A stretch of 64,000 nucleotides of DNA, from positions 868,001-932,000 of the forward strand of contig JAJTJC010000036.1 of assembly GCA_021295155.1 (NCBI GenBank). Reading direction: 5' to 3'. Positions 10,500 through 18,642 of this stretch are shown here, one piece after another. The notes beneath the pieces were generated by a model, which ran no database searches, was not told the DNA's origin, and saw nothing but the letters and a program-made list of their open reading frames with translations. Position 1 is the first letter of the stretch, and every line of letters begins with the position of its first letter. The DNA is from Flavobacteriaceae bacterium D16. Its GTDB lineage: Bacteria > Bacteroidota > Bacteroidia > Flavobacteriales > Flavobacteriaceae. Position numbers and translations under genes: made by a program.

Positions 10500-10540
10500 C
10501 AAATATAGCTTAGGAAACTTTTAATACACAAAAAGTTTCC
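10500..10540 (-). promoter_or_regulatory. Promoter of the tetR-efflux operon with overlapping TetR-type operator
   Basis: On the minus strand a -7 box TATATTTG (10507-10500) and a -33 TTG (10531-10529) are 21 bases apart, a good Bacteroidota promoter. A perfect ten-base inverted repeat, GGAAACTTTT (10513-10522) and AAAAGTTTCC (10531-10540), separated by eight bases, covers the -33 element and the spacer. A dimer bound there would block the polymerase. The assignment to the adjacent TetR protein is inference from position and symmetry. Confidence 0.75.
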
Positions 10541-10740
10541 AGAGTTTTACAATTATTTAACGCATTATTCTTTATTAGGTAAATATCCCGCGATAAAATG
10601 CCCATTAACCTGGTCAAACCTATCTTAGATCGAGTATTTTCCAATTGCGATAAGTGCTAAAACTGTTTATACCGAGTATGAAGGGTTTATATGGAGCTAT
10701 GAATTTTAGGGAGGGGCCATGGTATAGCCAGGTTTTAACC

Positions 10741-10748
10741 TATTTTTG
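10741..10748 (+). promoter_or_regulatory. -7 promoter box of the prenyl synthase gene
   Basis: TATTTTTG matches TAnnTTTG 13 bases before the ATG at 10762. No clear -33 TTG is seen at the usual distance. The remaining 200 bases between the efflux operon promoter and this box show nothing else I can support. Confidence 0.5.
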
Positions 10749-10761
10749 AAGAAAATTGAAA

Positions 10762-11739
10762 ATGCCGGATATAATTAAATCATACCAGGAAGTTTTTAAT
10801 AACTATTTGGAGCAAGAGATAAGCAGTTCGGAACCTGCAGGTTTGTACGATCCCATGTCTTATATACTGGAATTGGGAGGCAAGCGTCTTCGTCCTGTGC
10901 TTACGCTGATTGCTGCTTCAGCATTCGGAACAGATAAAGAAAAAGCCCTGGACGCCGCCCTGGCCATTGAGGTATTTCACAACTTTACCCTAGTACATGA
11001 TGATATTATGGATGAGGCTCCCTTAAGGCGCGGTAAGCCTACAGTGCATCATAAATGGGATGTGAATACCGGGATACTTTCAGGAGATGCAATGCTTATT
11101 TATGCCTACCAACTTTTTGAGGCATATCCTGAAGATATATTCAAACCTCTGATGCAGCTTTTTAGCCAAACGGCAAAAGAAGTATGTGAAGGACAGCAGT
11201 ACGATATGGATTTTGAGACAAGGGAAGATGTCACTATATCGGAGTACATTCTCATGATCACCAATAAAACGGCAGTGCTTGTAGCAGCCGCAATGAAGAT
11301 GGGTGCCATTATTGCGAGGACCACTGAAAGTAATAAAGAATTCATTTACGCATTTGGTAAAAATTTAGGGATTGCATTTCAGCTACAGGATGATTATCTA
11401 GATGCTTTCGGTGATCCAAAAAGTTTCGGAAAGCAAGTAGGAGGAGATATCATTGAGAACAAAAAAACCTACCTGTATCTGAAGGCCAAGGAACTCGCTT
11501 CTAAAGAACTTGCTCTGGAACTGGATCAGCTATTCTCTATTAAACCGAGAAACCCTGCGGAGAAAATCAAAGCTGTACTGGAAATATACCAGGAAACAGG
11601 AGCTGCACAAGCTACCAGGGAGGCCATTGCGGCCTACACAAAAAGTACTTTTGAGGTGCTTGAAAGTCTCGATCTTGTTGGAGATTATAAAAAGGTACTA
11701 AAAGCGTTCGCTGAAAACCTGATGAATCGCAAGGTTTAA
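10762..11739 (+). CDS. Short-chain polyprenyl diphosphate synthase (FPP/GGPP synthase type)
   Basis: Condenses isopentenyl diphosphate onto allylic diphosphates to make a C15-C20 prenyl precursor. The first Asp-rich motif is DDIMD at residues 80-84 followed by APLRR; the second is DDYLD. A Phe five residues before the first motif suggests a short product. I use the ATG at 10762; an in-frame TTG at 10756 is less likely. Length is 325 residues, normal for the family. It converges on a lycopene cyclase gene, and the two stop codons share the sequence TTAA, so supply of GGPP for carotenoids is a likely role, although a general housekeeping prenyl synthase is possible. Confidence 0.92.
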   Translation: MPDIIKSYQEVFNNYLEQEISSSEPAGLYDPMSYILELGGKRLRPVLTLIAASAFGTDKEKALDAALAIEVFHNFTLVHDDIMDEAPLRRGKPTVHHKWDVNTGILSGDAMLIYAYQLFEAYPEDIFKPLMQLFSQTAKEVCEGQQYDMDFETREDVTISEYILMITNKTAVLVAAAMKMGAIIARTTESNKEFIYAFGKNLGIAFQLQDDYLDAFGDPKSFGKQVGGDIIENKKTYLYLKAKELASKELALELDQLFSIKPRNPAEKIKAVLEIYQETGAAQATREAIAAYTKSTFEVLESLDLVGDYKKVLKAFAENLMNRKV

Positions 11740-12878
11740 AACAGCCTTCTTCTCAATGCGTCCAGGAATAACCAGGTTGGACTTCCGGACATTGTCAGAA
11801 GCTCTTCCCAAAAGTTAGTTTTCTCATCCAGGAATTTGAACAGGAGCTGTGGGCTTCTTTTCTTGAATATGGATTCAAAAATCCTGCGTCCCTGACTATT
11901 GTCCCGCTTCAGAATGTCCAATAACAAAAGATCATAAAACCAAAAACGCGATCTTTTATCGAAGCTTGAAAAAGGCCGGTCGGCTTTGAGGTGTTTAATA
12001 AGCTTCTGAACTTTCATAGCGCTACTGCGAAAAGTATATCCCGTACTGGCCTTGGCCCATCCACCGGCAATACCTATGTGAAGCAGATTCTTTGAATTGT
12101 GCTGTTTGAAGTTGTAGGAAGTCATGGGGATCCTTCCCTTTTCCTTGACTACAATCTCGTAGTCCTCGCATTGGAGATCTTCCTTTAGATAGTGTTTAAT
12201 AGCGCTTTCATATTCTTCCTCGGGCAGAAGGGTTTCAGAAAAAAGGGTGTATTCAACCAAGGCTTCCTTTTCGGAAAAAGGAAGTACATACATAAAACGG
12301 GTATTTCCTTTTTGTGGAATGGAAAAGTCCATAAATGTAGCCGTGCCTGGATCAAATATGGAGTCTTCGGACTTTACGAACCAGCCAATAAAATGCTGTT
12401 GTAATACGGGATAGCGTTTTTGTGAAGTGAGCACAGACCCGTCAAAGACACTCGAAAAAACCTTCTTTCCTGTAAAGGGACCATCATTGGTTAGGACCTT
12501 TGCTTCGTTCCCTTGATCTTCAATGGAGTTAACTTCAGTGGTCAGGAACGTCAGGTTAGGGAAGGTTTTTATTTTACCGAGGTAATGCTCGTAAAAGTCA
12601 ATGCCCCGAATCATTTTATATTGATAGGGCTTGATCGGAATTTGAGCCCTGTATTTTTCCCCGGCGAAGTAAATGGCATCCCAGGTCCTGTGAACTATGC
12701 TGTCAAATTCACCTTCTCCTTGTTCCCAGAAGCACCAGGTGCGATCGTTGGTTTGTTTTTGGTCTTTATCAAGTAAAAGGATGCGTTTATCTTTGAAATG
12801 GGGATCGCTTCCCAGTCCATTGGCCAGCATTAATCCGGATGCACCGGCACCTACTATGATATAATCAAAATCAGGCAT
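11736..12878 (-). CDS. crtY: Lycopene beta-cyclase (CrtY/CrtL-type flavoprotein)
   Basis: Closes the beta-ionone rings of lycopene in carotenoid synthesis. The 380-residue protein begins with an FAD-binding Rossmann motif (YIIVGAGASGLMLA, residues 5-18) and has the family motifs DRTWCFWE, an acidic LVEYTLF segment at the site of the catalytic Glu of CrtY enzymes, and a late IGIAGGWAKASTGYTF dinucleotide-binding block. The N-terminus at 12878 directly precedes the Rossmann strand. No crtB, crtI or crtZ gene lies in the window, so the rest of the pathway is elsewhere. Confidence 0.93.
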   Translation of the reverse strand: MPDFDYIIVGAGASGLMLANGLGSDPHFKDKRILLLDKDQKQTNDRTWCFWEQGEGEFDSIVHRTWDAIYFAGEKYRAQIPIKPYQYKMIRGIDFYEHYLGKIKTFPNLTFLTTEVNSIEDQGNEAKVLTNDGPFTGKKVFSSVFDGSVLTSQKRYPVLQQHFIGWFVKSEDSIFDPGTATFMDFSIPQKGNTRFMYVLPFSEKEALVEYTLFSETLLPEEEYESAIKHYLKEDLQCEDYEIVVKEKGRIPMTSYNFKQHNSKNLLHIGIAGGWAKASTGYTFRSSAMKVQKLIKHLKADRPFSSFDKRSRFWFYDLLLLDILKRDNSQGRRIFESIFKKRSPQLLFKFLDEKTNFWEELLTMSGSPTWLFLDALRRRLF

Positions 12879-12927
12879 AATATTAAGCGGCTAAAGTACG
12901 AATTAAGGTGCGAAACCTATGCCGGAC

Positions 12928-15240
12928 TTAATTCAATTGATAGCGCAATCCAAAAAAAGCACGAATACCCTGATTAGGCCCATATACGTACGAGGGATCA
13001 AAAGTAAGGGCGAAAGGATTGTCTGCCGTAGGCACTACACTGCCACTATTATCAAAAACTACTTGGCGATCAAAAGGGTCGTTTGCCCGTGCAATAATAA
13101 AAGGATTTCCCCGGTTAGGCGTCCAGTCCAGAAGGTTCTTAATTCCACCATAGATTTGAAAGCCGGGCAAACCATCATAAGTAAACTGTATGTTTTGTAT
13201 ACTCCATGCAGGAGAAAACTCTTCCCTGGGATCCAATGGCCCTAAAAGTGGTAATCGCATGGGGCCGTATAAGTTGCCTGTATAATCTACGCTAAGATCG
13301 AGGGAACGAAAGGTGTAAGATACACTCCAGGTCCCGGAGTAGCTTTCGGTGAGTATTTGTCTTTGAGTAAGCCCGTTTTCTGTGCTTTTGACATCCTGTA
13401 GCGTGACGCCGACTAAAAACTTCAGTCCGTTGGGAAATACCAGATCAAGGTTGGCACTGATCCCCTGGGAAACGGATTTTCCATCCAAATTATTATAGAT
13501 GATCTGGTTGGGATCCGTGTCATAGTCCGGAAGAATAATGTTGGAAAACTGGGTGTAAAAAACCGAGGCATCCAATCCAATAAAGGTTCCACTATCGGCA
13601 TATATTTTCTTCAGATAGTTGAGGTTAAAGTTAAAAGAACGTTCGGGCTCAAGTTCCTCGGTAATCACGACTTCCCTGGCTCCTGTAAGGGCTGCATGTT
13701 CTTCGGTAAACAAATTAACCACCCTGAAACCTGTACCGGCATTAAAACGGAGGATATCCTGGTCCGAAAGCTTCCATTTTACTGCCCCCCTGGGAGTAAG
13801 TATACTTCCGTGCCTGTTGTCATAATCGTAACGCAGCCCCGTTAGCACAGATACTTTGGGGTTCATCTTTATTTCATCCTGTACAAAAAGGCTAGGTATC
13901 CAAACCCTATCTGGTTCATTGGATCGCAGGTTTGCAGTAGCAGGGGTGCTGTCATCATAATAACTATAGCGTACAGCACTACCTATCAGTAGATCATGTT
14001 TACCCAGTGCTTTATCCCAGCTTAGTTGCCCGAATCCTATACGCTGATCTGCCAGATAGGGCAGGTCCCCGTAAACCGAATTCTGACTGTGGTCATTGTA
14101 CGAAAAGGATAAGAGAAACTTTTCTTTAAGGGGTAGTTGGTATTTACCCAGTATTTCCCAGCGCCGGGTATAAATGCTCTCGCCATAGATAACATCTCCT
14201 CCACGGAACTCGGGTGTCCATTGCATTTCACCCCCCCAACGGTCTTCATAAAAAAAGCGACCTGCCAGGGAAAAGATTCGGGAATCTTCTCGTTTGATAT
14301 TCCATTTCTGGAAAACCGATATCCGGTTTTGCAGCGTGACATCCGTAAAATTATCTCCATTTTCATCGGTAGGGACATCAAAATTAAAGTAATTTACCCC
14401 TAGTAGAAGGTCTGTTTTCTTACCTACACTAACCTTGGCCCCTACATCCAAATTGTATTCTCCCCATCCAGTTATAAAGGCATCAGCAGAAAATTCCGGT
14501 GCCAAAGGGGCATGTTTGGTGATTACATTGATCAATCCACCAACCGCCTCACTTCCATAAAGCGAGGAAGCCGGACCTTTAACAATCTCTATTTGTTCAA
14601 TCAGGGAATTGGGGATCCCTGTTAGGCCGTAGACCGTACCTAAGCCACTTACAATGGGCATGCCATCTATCATGACTAGGGTGTAGGGTCCCTCAAGGCC
14701 ATTGATATGAATATCCCCGGTGTTGCATACGTTACAATTTATCTGAGGTCTTACACCATTGACATTCTGTAAAGCATCAAATAAGCTGGCTGTCGGATTT
14801 TTTTTGAGGAAAGTAGGACTGTATACTTCCACAGGTACAGGACTTTCCAGTCGGTTTACGGGTTTAAGTGTCCCGGTTATTACTGTTTCATCAAGTTGCT
14901 CCGCAGAAGGTGCGAGGATGATATTGAGCAGGATATTTTCAGAACCACCCTGGAATTCAATTCGTTTTCGGTAAGATTCATAACCTACCGAGCTTACTAG
15001 TAAAATATAAGTGCCATCAGGGATATTCCTGAATTCAAAAACACCCTTTTCATTTGAAGCGGTTCCAAAGGCTGTTCCCTTAAGAAATATGTTGGCAAAA
15101 GGGACTGCCTGACCCTCACTCACTACGGTACCCGTAATCGTATTATCCTGGGCGACTAAACCGCTGCTTAGCAATGTAAAAACAAAACTGAGCAGTGCTA
15201 CGCGCTTTATAGTATGATTAAAGAATATTGCAGGCGTCAT
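12928..15240 (-). CDS. TonB-dependent receptor with CarboxypepD_reg-like N-terminus, probably metal uptake
   Basis: Outer-membrane receptor of 770 residues: signal peptide ending near GLVAQ, a carboxypeptidase-regulatory-like domain (GTVVSEGQAVPFANIFLKGT), the plug (VMIDGMPIVSGLGTVYGL, IEIVKGPASSLYGSEAVGGLINVITK) and a barrel ending in LRYQLN. The plug contains a CNVC pair followed by NTGDIHINGLEGP, which could form a disulfide or bind metal. It is divergent from a DtxR-type regulator and a ZIP transporter, and its -7 box lies inside a palindrome, so metal-repressed uptake of iron, manganese or a chelate is the best guess. The exact ligand is not shown. Confidence 0.9.
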   Translation of the reverse strand: MTPAIFFNHTIKRVALLSFVFTLLSSGLVAQDNTITGTVVSEGQAVPFANIFLKGTAFGTASNEKGVFEFRNIPDGTYILLVSSVGYESYRKRIEFQGGSENILLNIILAPSAEQLDETVITGTLKPVNRLESPVPVEVYSPTFLKKNPTASLFDALQNVNGVRPQINCNVCNTGDIHINGLEGPYTLVMIDGMPIVSGLGTVYGLTGIPNSLIEQIEIVKGPASSLYGSEAVGGLINVITKHAPLAPEFSADAFITGWGEYNLDVGAKVSVGKKTDLLLGVNYFNFDVPTDENGDNFTDVTLQNRISVFQKWNIKREDSRIFSLAGRFFYEDRWGGEMQWTPEFRGGDVIYGESIYTRRWEILGKYQLPLKEKFLLSFSYNDHSQNSVYGDLPYLADQRIGFGQLSWDKALGKHDLLIGSAVRYSYYDDSTPATANLRSNEPDRVWIPSLFVQDEIKMNPKVSVLTGLRYDYDNRHGSILTPRGAVKWKLSDQDILRFNAGTGFRVVNLFTEEHAALTGAREVVITEELEPERSFNFNLNYLKKIYADSGTFIGLDASVFYTQFSNIILPDYDTDPNQIIYNNLDGKSVSQGISANLDLVFPNGLKFLVGVTLQDVKSTENGLTQRQILTESYSGTWSVSYTFRSLDLSVDYTGNLYGPMRLPLLGPLDPREEFSPAWSIQNIQFTYDGLPGFQIYGGIKNLLDWTPNRGNPFIIARANDPFDRQVVFDNSGSVVPTADNPFALTFDPSYVYGPNQGIRAFFGLRYQLN

Positions 15241-15248
15241 AAAATAAA

Positions 15249-15296
15249 TTTAGACAAATCTAAAAATATGTTTATGTAAATAAAAATGTATTTTTG
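15249..15296. promoter_or_regulatory. Divergent promoter region with DtxR-type palindrome
   Basis: The palindrome TTTAGACAAATCTAAA (15249-15264; six-base arms, four-base centre) contains, on the minus strand, the -7 box TAGATTTG (15262-15255) of the TonB receptor. On the plus strand a -7 box TATTTTTG (15289-15296) ends five bases before the dtxR ATG, so that transcript may be nearly leaderless. A regulator bound to the palindrome would directly cover the receptor promoter. Assignment to the adjacent DtxR protein is inference. Confidence 0.65.
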
Positions 15297-15301
15297 CTTT
15301 T

Positions 15302-15964
15302 ATGAATGCGATAAGTCATTCCGAAGAGAATTATTTGAAGACCGTCTTCCATTTAGGCGCTGATGGAAAACAGGCTGTTGCTACCAACGCAATTGCCCGT
15401 AGTATGAAAACAAAGCCCTCGTCTGTAACAGACATGATGCAGCGGTTGGGAGAAAAAGGTCTGGTTAATTACCGGAAGTACAGGGGCGTATCCCTTACTG
15501 AGGCAGGAAAACGCGCGGCCTTATCTATTATCAGGAAACATCGCCTTTGGGAAGTTTTTTTGGTAGAAAAACTAAACTTTTCCTGGGATGAGGTACATGA
15601 TGTGGCCGAACAACTTGAGCACATTAAAAGCGAGAAACTCGTGGATCTTCTGGATCAACATTTAGGTTTTCCACAATATGACCCCCATGGGGACCCAATA
15701 CCGGGCAAGGATGGCAACTATCCTTCCCGTGAAAAGCAATTACTCAGTCAGCTTCCGGTAAATACCAAGGGGATTTGTATTGGCGTGAAGGATTCTTCAG
15801 CTTCCTTTTTGAAATATCTGGATAAGAATAGGATATCGCTGGGTGATAAAATCCATATCCTTGAACGGGAAGATTTTGACAATTCCCTGCTGGTTACGGT
15901 TGCTGATACAGAAATGCGGGTTTCTCATCAAATTGCTGCTAATCTTTACCTTAAAATTCTTTGA
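15302..15964 (+). CDS. DtxR/MntR-family metal-dependent transcriptional regulator
   Basis: Represses metal-uptake genes when loaded with Fe(II) or Mn(II). In its 220 residues I see the N-terminal winged helix (SEENYLKTVFHL, then TNAIARSMKTKPSSVTDMMQRLGEKGLV), a dimerisation domain with His- and Glu-rich metal-binding segments (RKHRLWEVFLVEKL, HDVAEQLEHI), the PHGDPIP motif and a C-terminal FeoA/SH3-like domain. It is followed after one base by a ZIP transporter gene and divergent from a TonB receptor, the usual company of this family. A palindrome in the shared promoter is its probable operator. Confidence 0.93.
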   Translation: MNAISHSEENYLKTVFHLGADGKQAVATNAIARSMKTKPSSVTDMMQRLGEKGLVNYRKYRGVSLTEAGKRAALSIIRKHRLWEVFLVEKLNFSWDEVHDVAEQLEHIKSEKLVDLLDQHLGFPQYDPHGDPIPGKDGNYPSREKQLLSQLPVNTKGICIGVKDSSASFLKYLDKNRISLGDKIHILEREDFDNSLLVTVADTEMRVSHQIAANLYLKIL

Positions 15965-15965
15965 T

Positions 15966-16784
15966 ATGTTGGATCAGGTAATTGAATATTTTGAAAGTAT
16001 TAATCCTATACTGGCCGCTCTTTATGCCACACTGTTTACCTGGATTCTCACTGCACTAGGTGCTGCTTTGGTGTTCTTTTTTAAGACCATGAACCGCGCT
16101 GTGTTGGATGGGATGCTCGGATTTACCGGGGGAGTAATGGTAGCTGCAAGTTTTTGGAGTTTACTGGCGCCGGGAATTGAAATGAGTCCTGGTGAAGGAT
16201 TTATGAAGGTAATCCCTGCAGCTGTGGGATTCTTATTGGGGGCCGTATTCCTTTTTGGCCTGGATAAGGTACTTCCTCATTTGCATATCAATTTTAAGGA
16301 AAGCGAGGGAATTAAAACTCCCTGGCACAGGACCACACTGTTGATCCTCGCCATAACCATGCATAATATTCCCGAAGGGCTGGCTGTAGGCGTCCTTTTT
16401 GGCGGAGTGGCTTCTGGTTTCGATGGTGCAACTATTGGAGGAGCTGTGGCGCTTGCCTTGGGGATTGGTCTTCAAAATTTCCCTGAAGGTTTTGCCGTGG
16501 CCATGCCATTGCGCAGGCAGGGATTAAGTCGCAGAAAAAGCTGGATGTATGGACAGGCCTCAGCAATAGTTGAGCCCATTGCTGGTGTTTTGGGAGCCTG
16601 GGCAGTTCTCACTTTTGAACCCATTTTGCCTTATGCGTTATCCTTTGCAGCAGGTGCTATGATCTTTGTTGTAGTAGAGGAGGTTATCCCTGAAACGCAG
16701 CAGGATAAGTACACCGATATTGCGACCATGGGATTCATAGGCGGATTTATTATCATGATGGCCCTTGATGTAGGCCTCGGATAA
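15966..16784 (+). CDS. ZIP-family divalent metal transporter
   Basis: Inner-membrane uptake of zinc, iron or manganese. The 272-residue protein has about eight membrane segments and the two ZIP signature helices, TMHNIPEGLAVG and LQNFPEGFAV, whose His, Asn and Glu line the metal path. The reading frame extends upstream into dtxR, but the ATG at 15966, one base after the dtxR stop, is the sensible start. Co-transcription with the regulator suggests metal-dependent control. Confidence 0.9.
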   Translation: MLDQVIEYFESINPILAALYATLFTWILTALGAALVFFFKTMNRAVLDGMLGFTGGVMVAASFWSLLAPGIEMSPGEGFMKVIPAAVGFLLGAVFLFGLDKVLPHLHINFKESEGIKTPWHRTTLLILAITMHNIPEGLAVGVLFGGVASGFDGATIGGAVALALGIGLQNFPEGFAVAMPLRRQGLSRRKSWMYGQASAIVEPIAGVLGAWAVLTFEPILPYALSFAAGAMIFVVVEEVIPETQQDKYTDIATMGFIGGFIIMMALDVGLG

Positions 16785-16797
16785 AAGAGGCTGGGGT

Positions 16798-17613
16798 TTA
16801 TTCGTGCTCTTCTTCCGGTATCTCTTCGTATGGGATATTGTCCAGGATATATTGCAGCGCCTCTATGCGCGCGTCTGTTTTTCTGTTAGCATCTATTATA
16901 ACCCAGGGCGCCTGTGGAAGGTTGGTATTTTCAAACATACGCAGCTTAAAAGAGGTATACTCATCCCATAATTCCTGCGCCTTTTGATCTACTGCGGTCA
17001 TTTTCCAACGCTTGAGCCGGTTCGATTTAATTTCTTTAAAGCGCAGTGCTTGTTGTTCTTTCGAAATCGAAAAATACATTTTGATGAGGTAAGTGTCCGA
17101 TTCCAGGATCATCCTTTCAAAGCTATTCACCTGCCCCATAAAAGTCCGGTACTGCGCTTTGGTACAAAAACCATTTACCGGTTCAACAACAGCGCGATTA
17201 TACCAACTACGGTCGAAGAAAACCATTTCACCCGGCATGGGAAGTTTATTGACATAGCGCTGGAAGTACCATTGCCCCTGTTCTTCAACGGTGGGTTTCG
17301 GAAGGGCCACTATCCTGAAATTCCTGGGATTAATATGAGCTGTAATCCTACGAATAGCGCCACCTTTACCAGCTGCATCTCTACCCTCAAATAAAATGAC
17401 CACCTTTTTGTTTTTGGCAATCACCCAATTCTGTAGTTTGATCAGTTCTGCCTGTAATTCTCTGAATTTTATTTCGTTCCGTGTATAGCGAAGTGCTTTT
17501 TGCAGATTTACCTTTTTCTCTGCAAACAAATATTTCATACCAATAGGGGTATTGAGTAATTCAATTTCCGCTTCGGTTAGTGCAGGTAGTTCGACTTTAG
17601 TTCTTGCCATCAT
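16798..17613 (-). CDS. ppk2: Polyphosphate kinase 2 (PPK2), second of a tandem pair
   Basis: Transfers phosphate between polyphosphate and nucleoside diphosphates or monophosphates in the cytoplasm. The 271-residue, one-domain protein has the Walker A motif FEGRDAAGKGG (about residues 75-85), the Walker B-like DRSWYNR (134-140) and the lid and C-terminal helices of class I PPK2. After DRSWYNRA it reads VVEPV, whereas many relatives have GVERV; the upstream paralog has the same change. Its ATG overlaps the stop of the upstream ppk2 by one base, so the two are translationally coupled. Confidence 0.92.
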   Translation of the reverse strand: MMARTKVELPALTEAEIELLNTPIGMKYLFAEKKVNLQKALRYTRNEIKFRELQAELIKLQNWVIAKNKKVVILFEGRDAAGKGGAIRRITAHINPRNFRIVALPKPTVEEQGQWYFQRYVNKLPMPGEMVFFDRSWYNRAVVEPVNGFCTKAQYRTFMGQVNSFERMILESDTYLIKMYFSISKEQQALRFKEIKSNRLKRWKMTAVDQKAQELWDEYTSFKLRMFENTNLPQAPWVIIDANRKTDARIEALQYILDNIPYEEIPEEEHE

Positions 17614-18473
17614 TAAATATCAATTTGTTCAATATGTCGATAGTATCGCAATACTACATTGGGATCCGGGAGGATAGTGGTTTTGGAGCCGGCATGTCTT
17701 GAGTAGCTGAATTTAGAAAGCACGTATCGGATGCTTTCCAGACGCGCCGTTCGTTTGCTGTTGGCTTTTACAATGATCCAGGGACTGAAAGTGGTATGCG
17801 TCTTGGAGAACATCTGCTCCTTGTAGTACGTATACTTATCCCATAGTTCCTGCCCTTTTTTGTCCACAGGGCTGAATTTCCATATTTTCAGTGGATTCTC
17901 CATCCGGGAGTCGAAACGATTTTTCTGCTCATCCTTGGAGATGGAAAACCAGAATTTAATAAGGATCACACCATCTTCATAAAGCATATGTTCAAACCCC
18001 GGGACCTGTACGATAAACTGATCGTATTCAGGTTTAGAACAAAAACCCATTACAGGTTCCACGACCGCTCTGTTGTACCAGCTACGGTCAAAGAATACAA
18101 TTTCACCCGGATTGGGCAATTCTTTTATATAGCGTCGAAAATACCATTGACCCTTTTCCACTTCAGTGGGTTTAGAAAGGGCTACCACCCTCATGGTCCT
18201 GGGATTCAAATGTTCTGTAAATCGCTTGATAGAGCCTCCTTTGCCTGCGGCATCCCTACCTTCGAATAAGACAGCAACCCGCAGTTTCTTTTTGGTGACC
18301 CATTGTTGCAGGGTAACCAGTTCGGCCTGAAGTAGTTTAAGTTCTTCTTCATATCGGAGATTTCTCAAAACCTTCTTGATCTTGATCCCTTTATGATCGG
18401 CTATGCTAATGAGGTCTTTCCTTCGCCTTGCCTTGAGCAAGTCTTCAAGTTCAAACGTCCCTTGTGATTTCAT
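17613..18473 (-). CDS. ppk2: Polyphosphate kinase 2 (PPK2), first of a tandem pair
   Basis: Paralog of the following gene, 286 residues, with Walker A FEGRDAAGKGG at about residues 70-80 and DRSWYNR at 129-135. It differs mainly in the N-terminal extension and the C-terminal tail (residues after SRHAGSK). Two different PPK2 proteins in one operon suggest either different nucleotide preference or a mixed oligomer; the sequence does not decide this. The gene is divergent from an S9 peptidase gene. Confidence 0.92.
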   Translation of the reverse strand: MKSQGTFELEDLLKARRRKDLISIADHKGIKIKKVLRNLRYEEELKLLQAELVTLQQWVTKKKLRVAVLFEGRDAAGKGGSIKRFTEHLNPRTMRVVALSKPTEVEKGQWYFRRYIKELPNPGEIVFFDRSWYNRAVVEPVMGFCSKPEYDQFIVQVPGFEHMLYEDGVILIKFWFSISKDEQKNRFDSRMENPLKIWKFSPVDKKGQELWDKYTYYKEQMFSKTHTTFSPWIIVKANSKRTARLESIRYVLSKFSYSRHAGSKTTILPDPNVVLRYYRHIEQIDI

Positions 18474-18590
18474 ACGTTACCCTAATCCTGTTTGCTATTT
18501 CTTCTTCTTTGATGATGATGTAAAGCTAAAGATAGCATTTTTCCCCTATCCGGAAGTGCGAAAAGAAGTCAGATTAATGTTCAGAAGTAG

Positions 18591-18598
18591 TATTTTTG
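18591..18598 (+). promoter_or_regulatory. -7 promoter box of the S9 peptidase gene
   Basis: TATTTTTG matches TAnnTTTG, 44 bases before the ATG chosen at 18643. It also supports that start over the longer reading frame, which begins upstream of this promoter inside ppk2. Confidence 0.45.
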
Positions 18599-18642
18599 AA
18601 AGGCGGGGATTATTACCCGTTAACTTTAAAATTATTCCTTGT

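Noticed and set aside
14037-14381. Minus-strand 114-codon frame inside the TonB receptor
   Set aside because: Alternate frame of the receptor barrel on the same strand, no recognisable product.
16984-17394. Plus-strand frame of 136 codons opposite ppk2
   Set aside because: Antisense of the conserved PPK2 core; a similar shadow occurs opposite the other ppk2, as expected from sequence similarity, not from function.
18403-18642. N-terminal extension of the S9 peptidase frame
   Set aside because: It overlaps the ppk2 start region and the -7 box at 18591; the ATG at 18643 gives a clean signal peptide.
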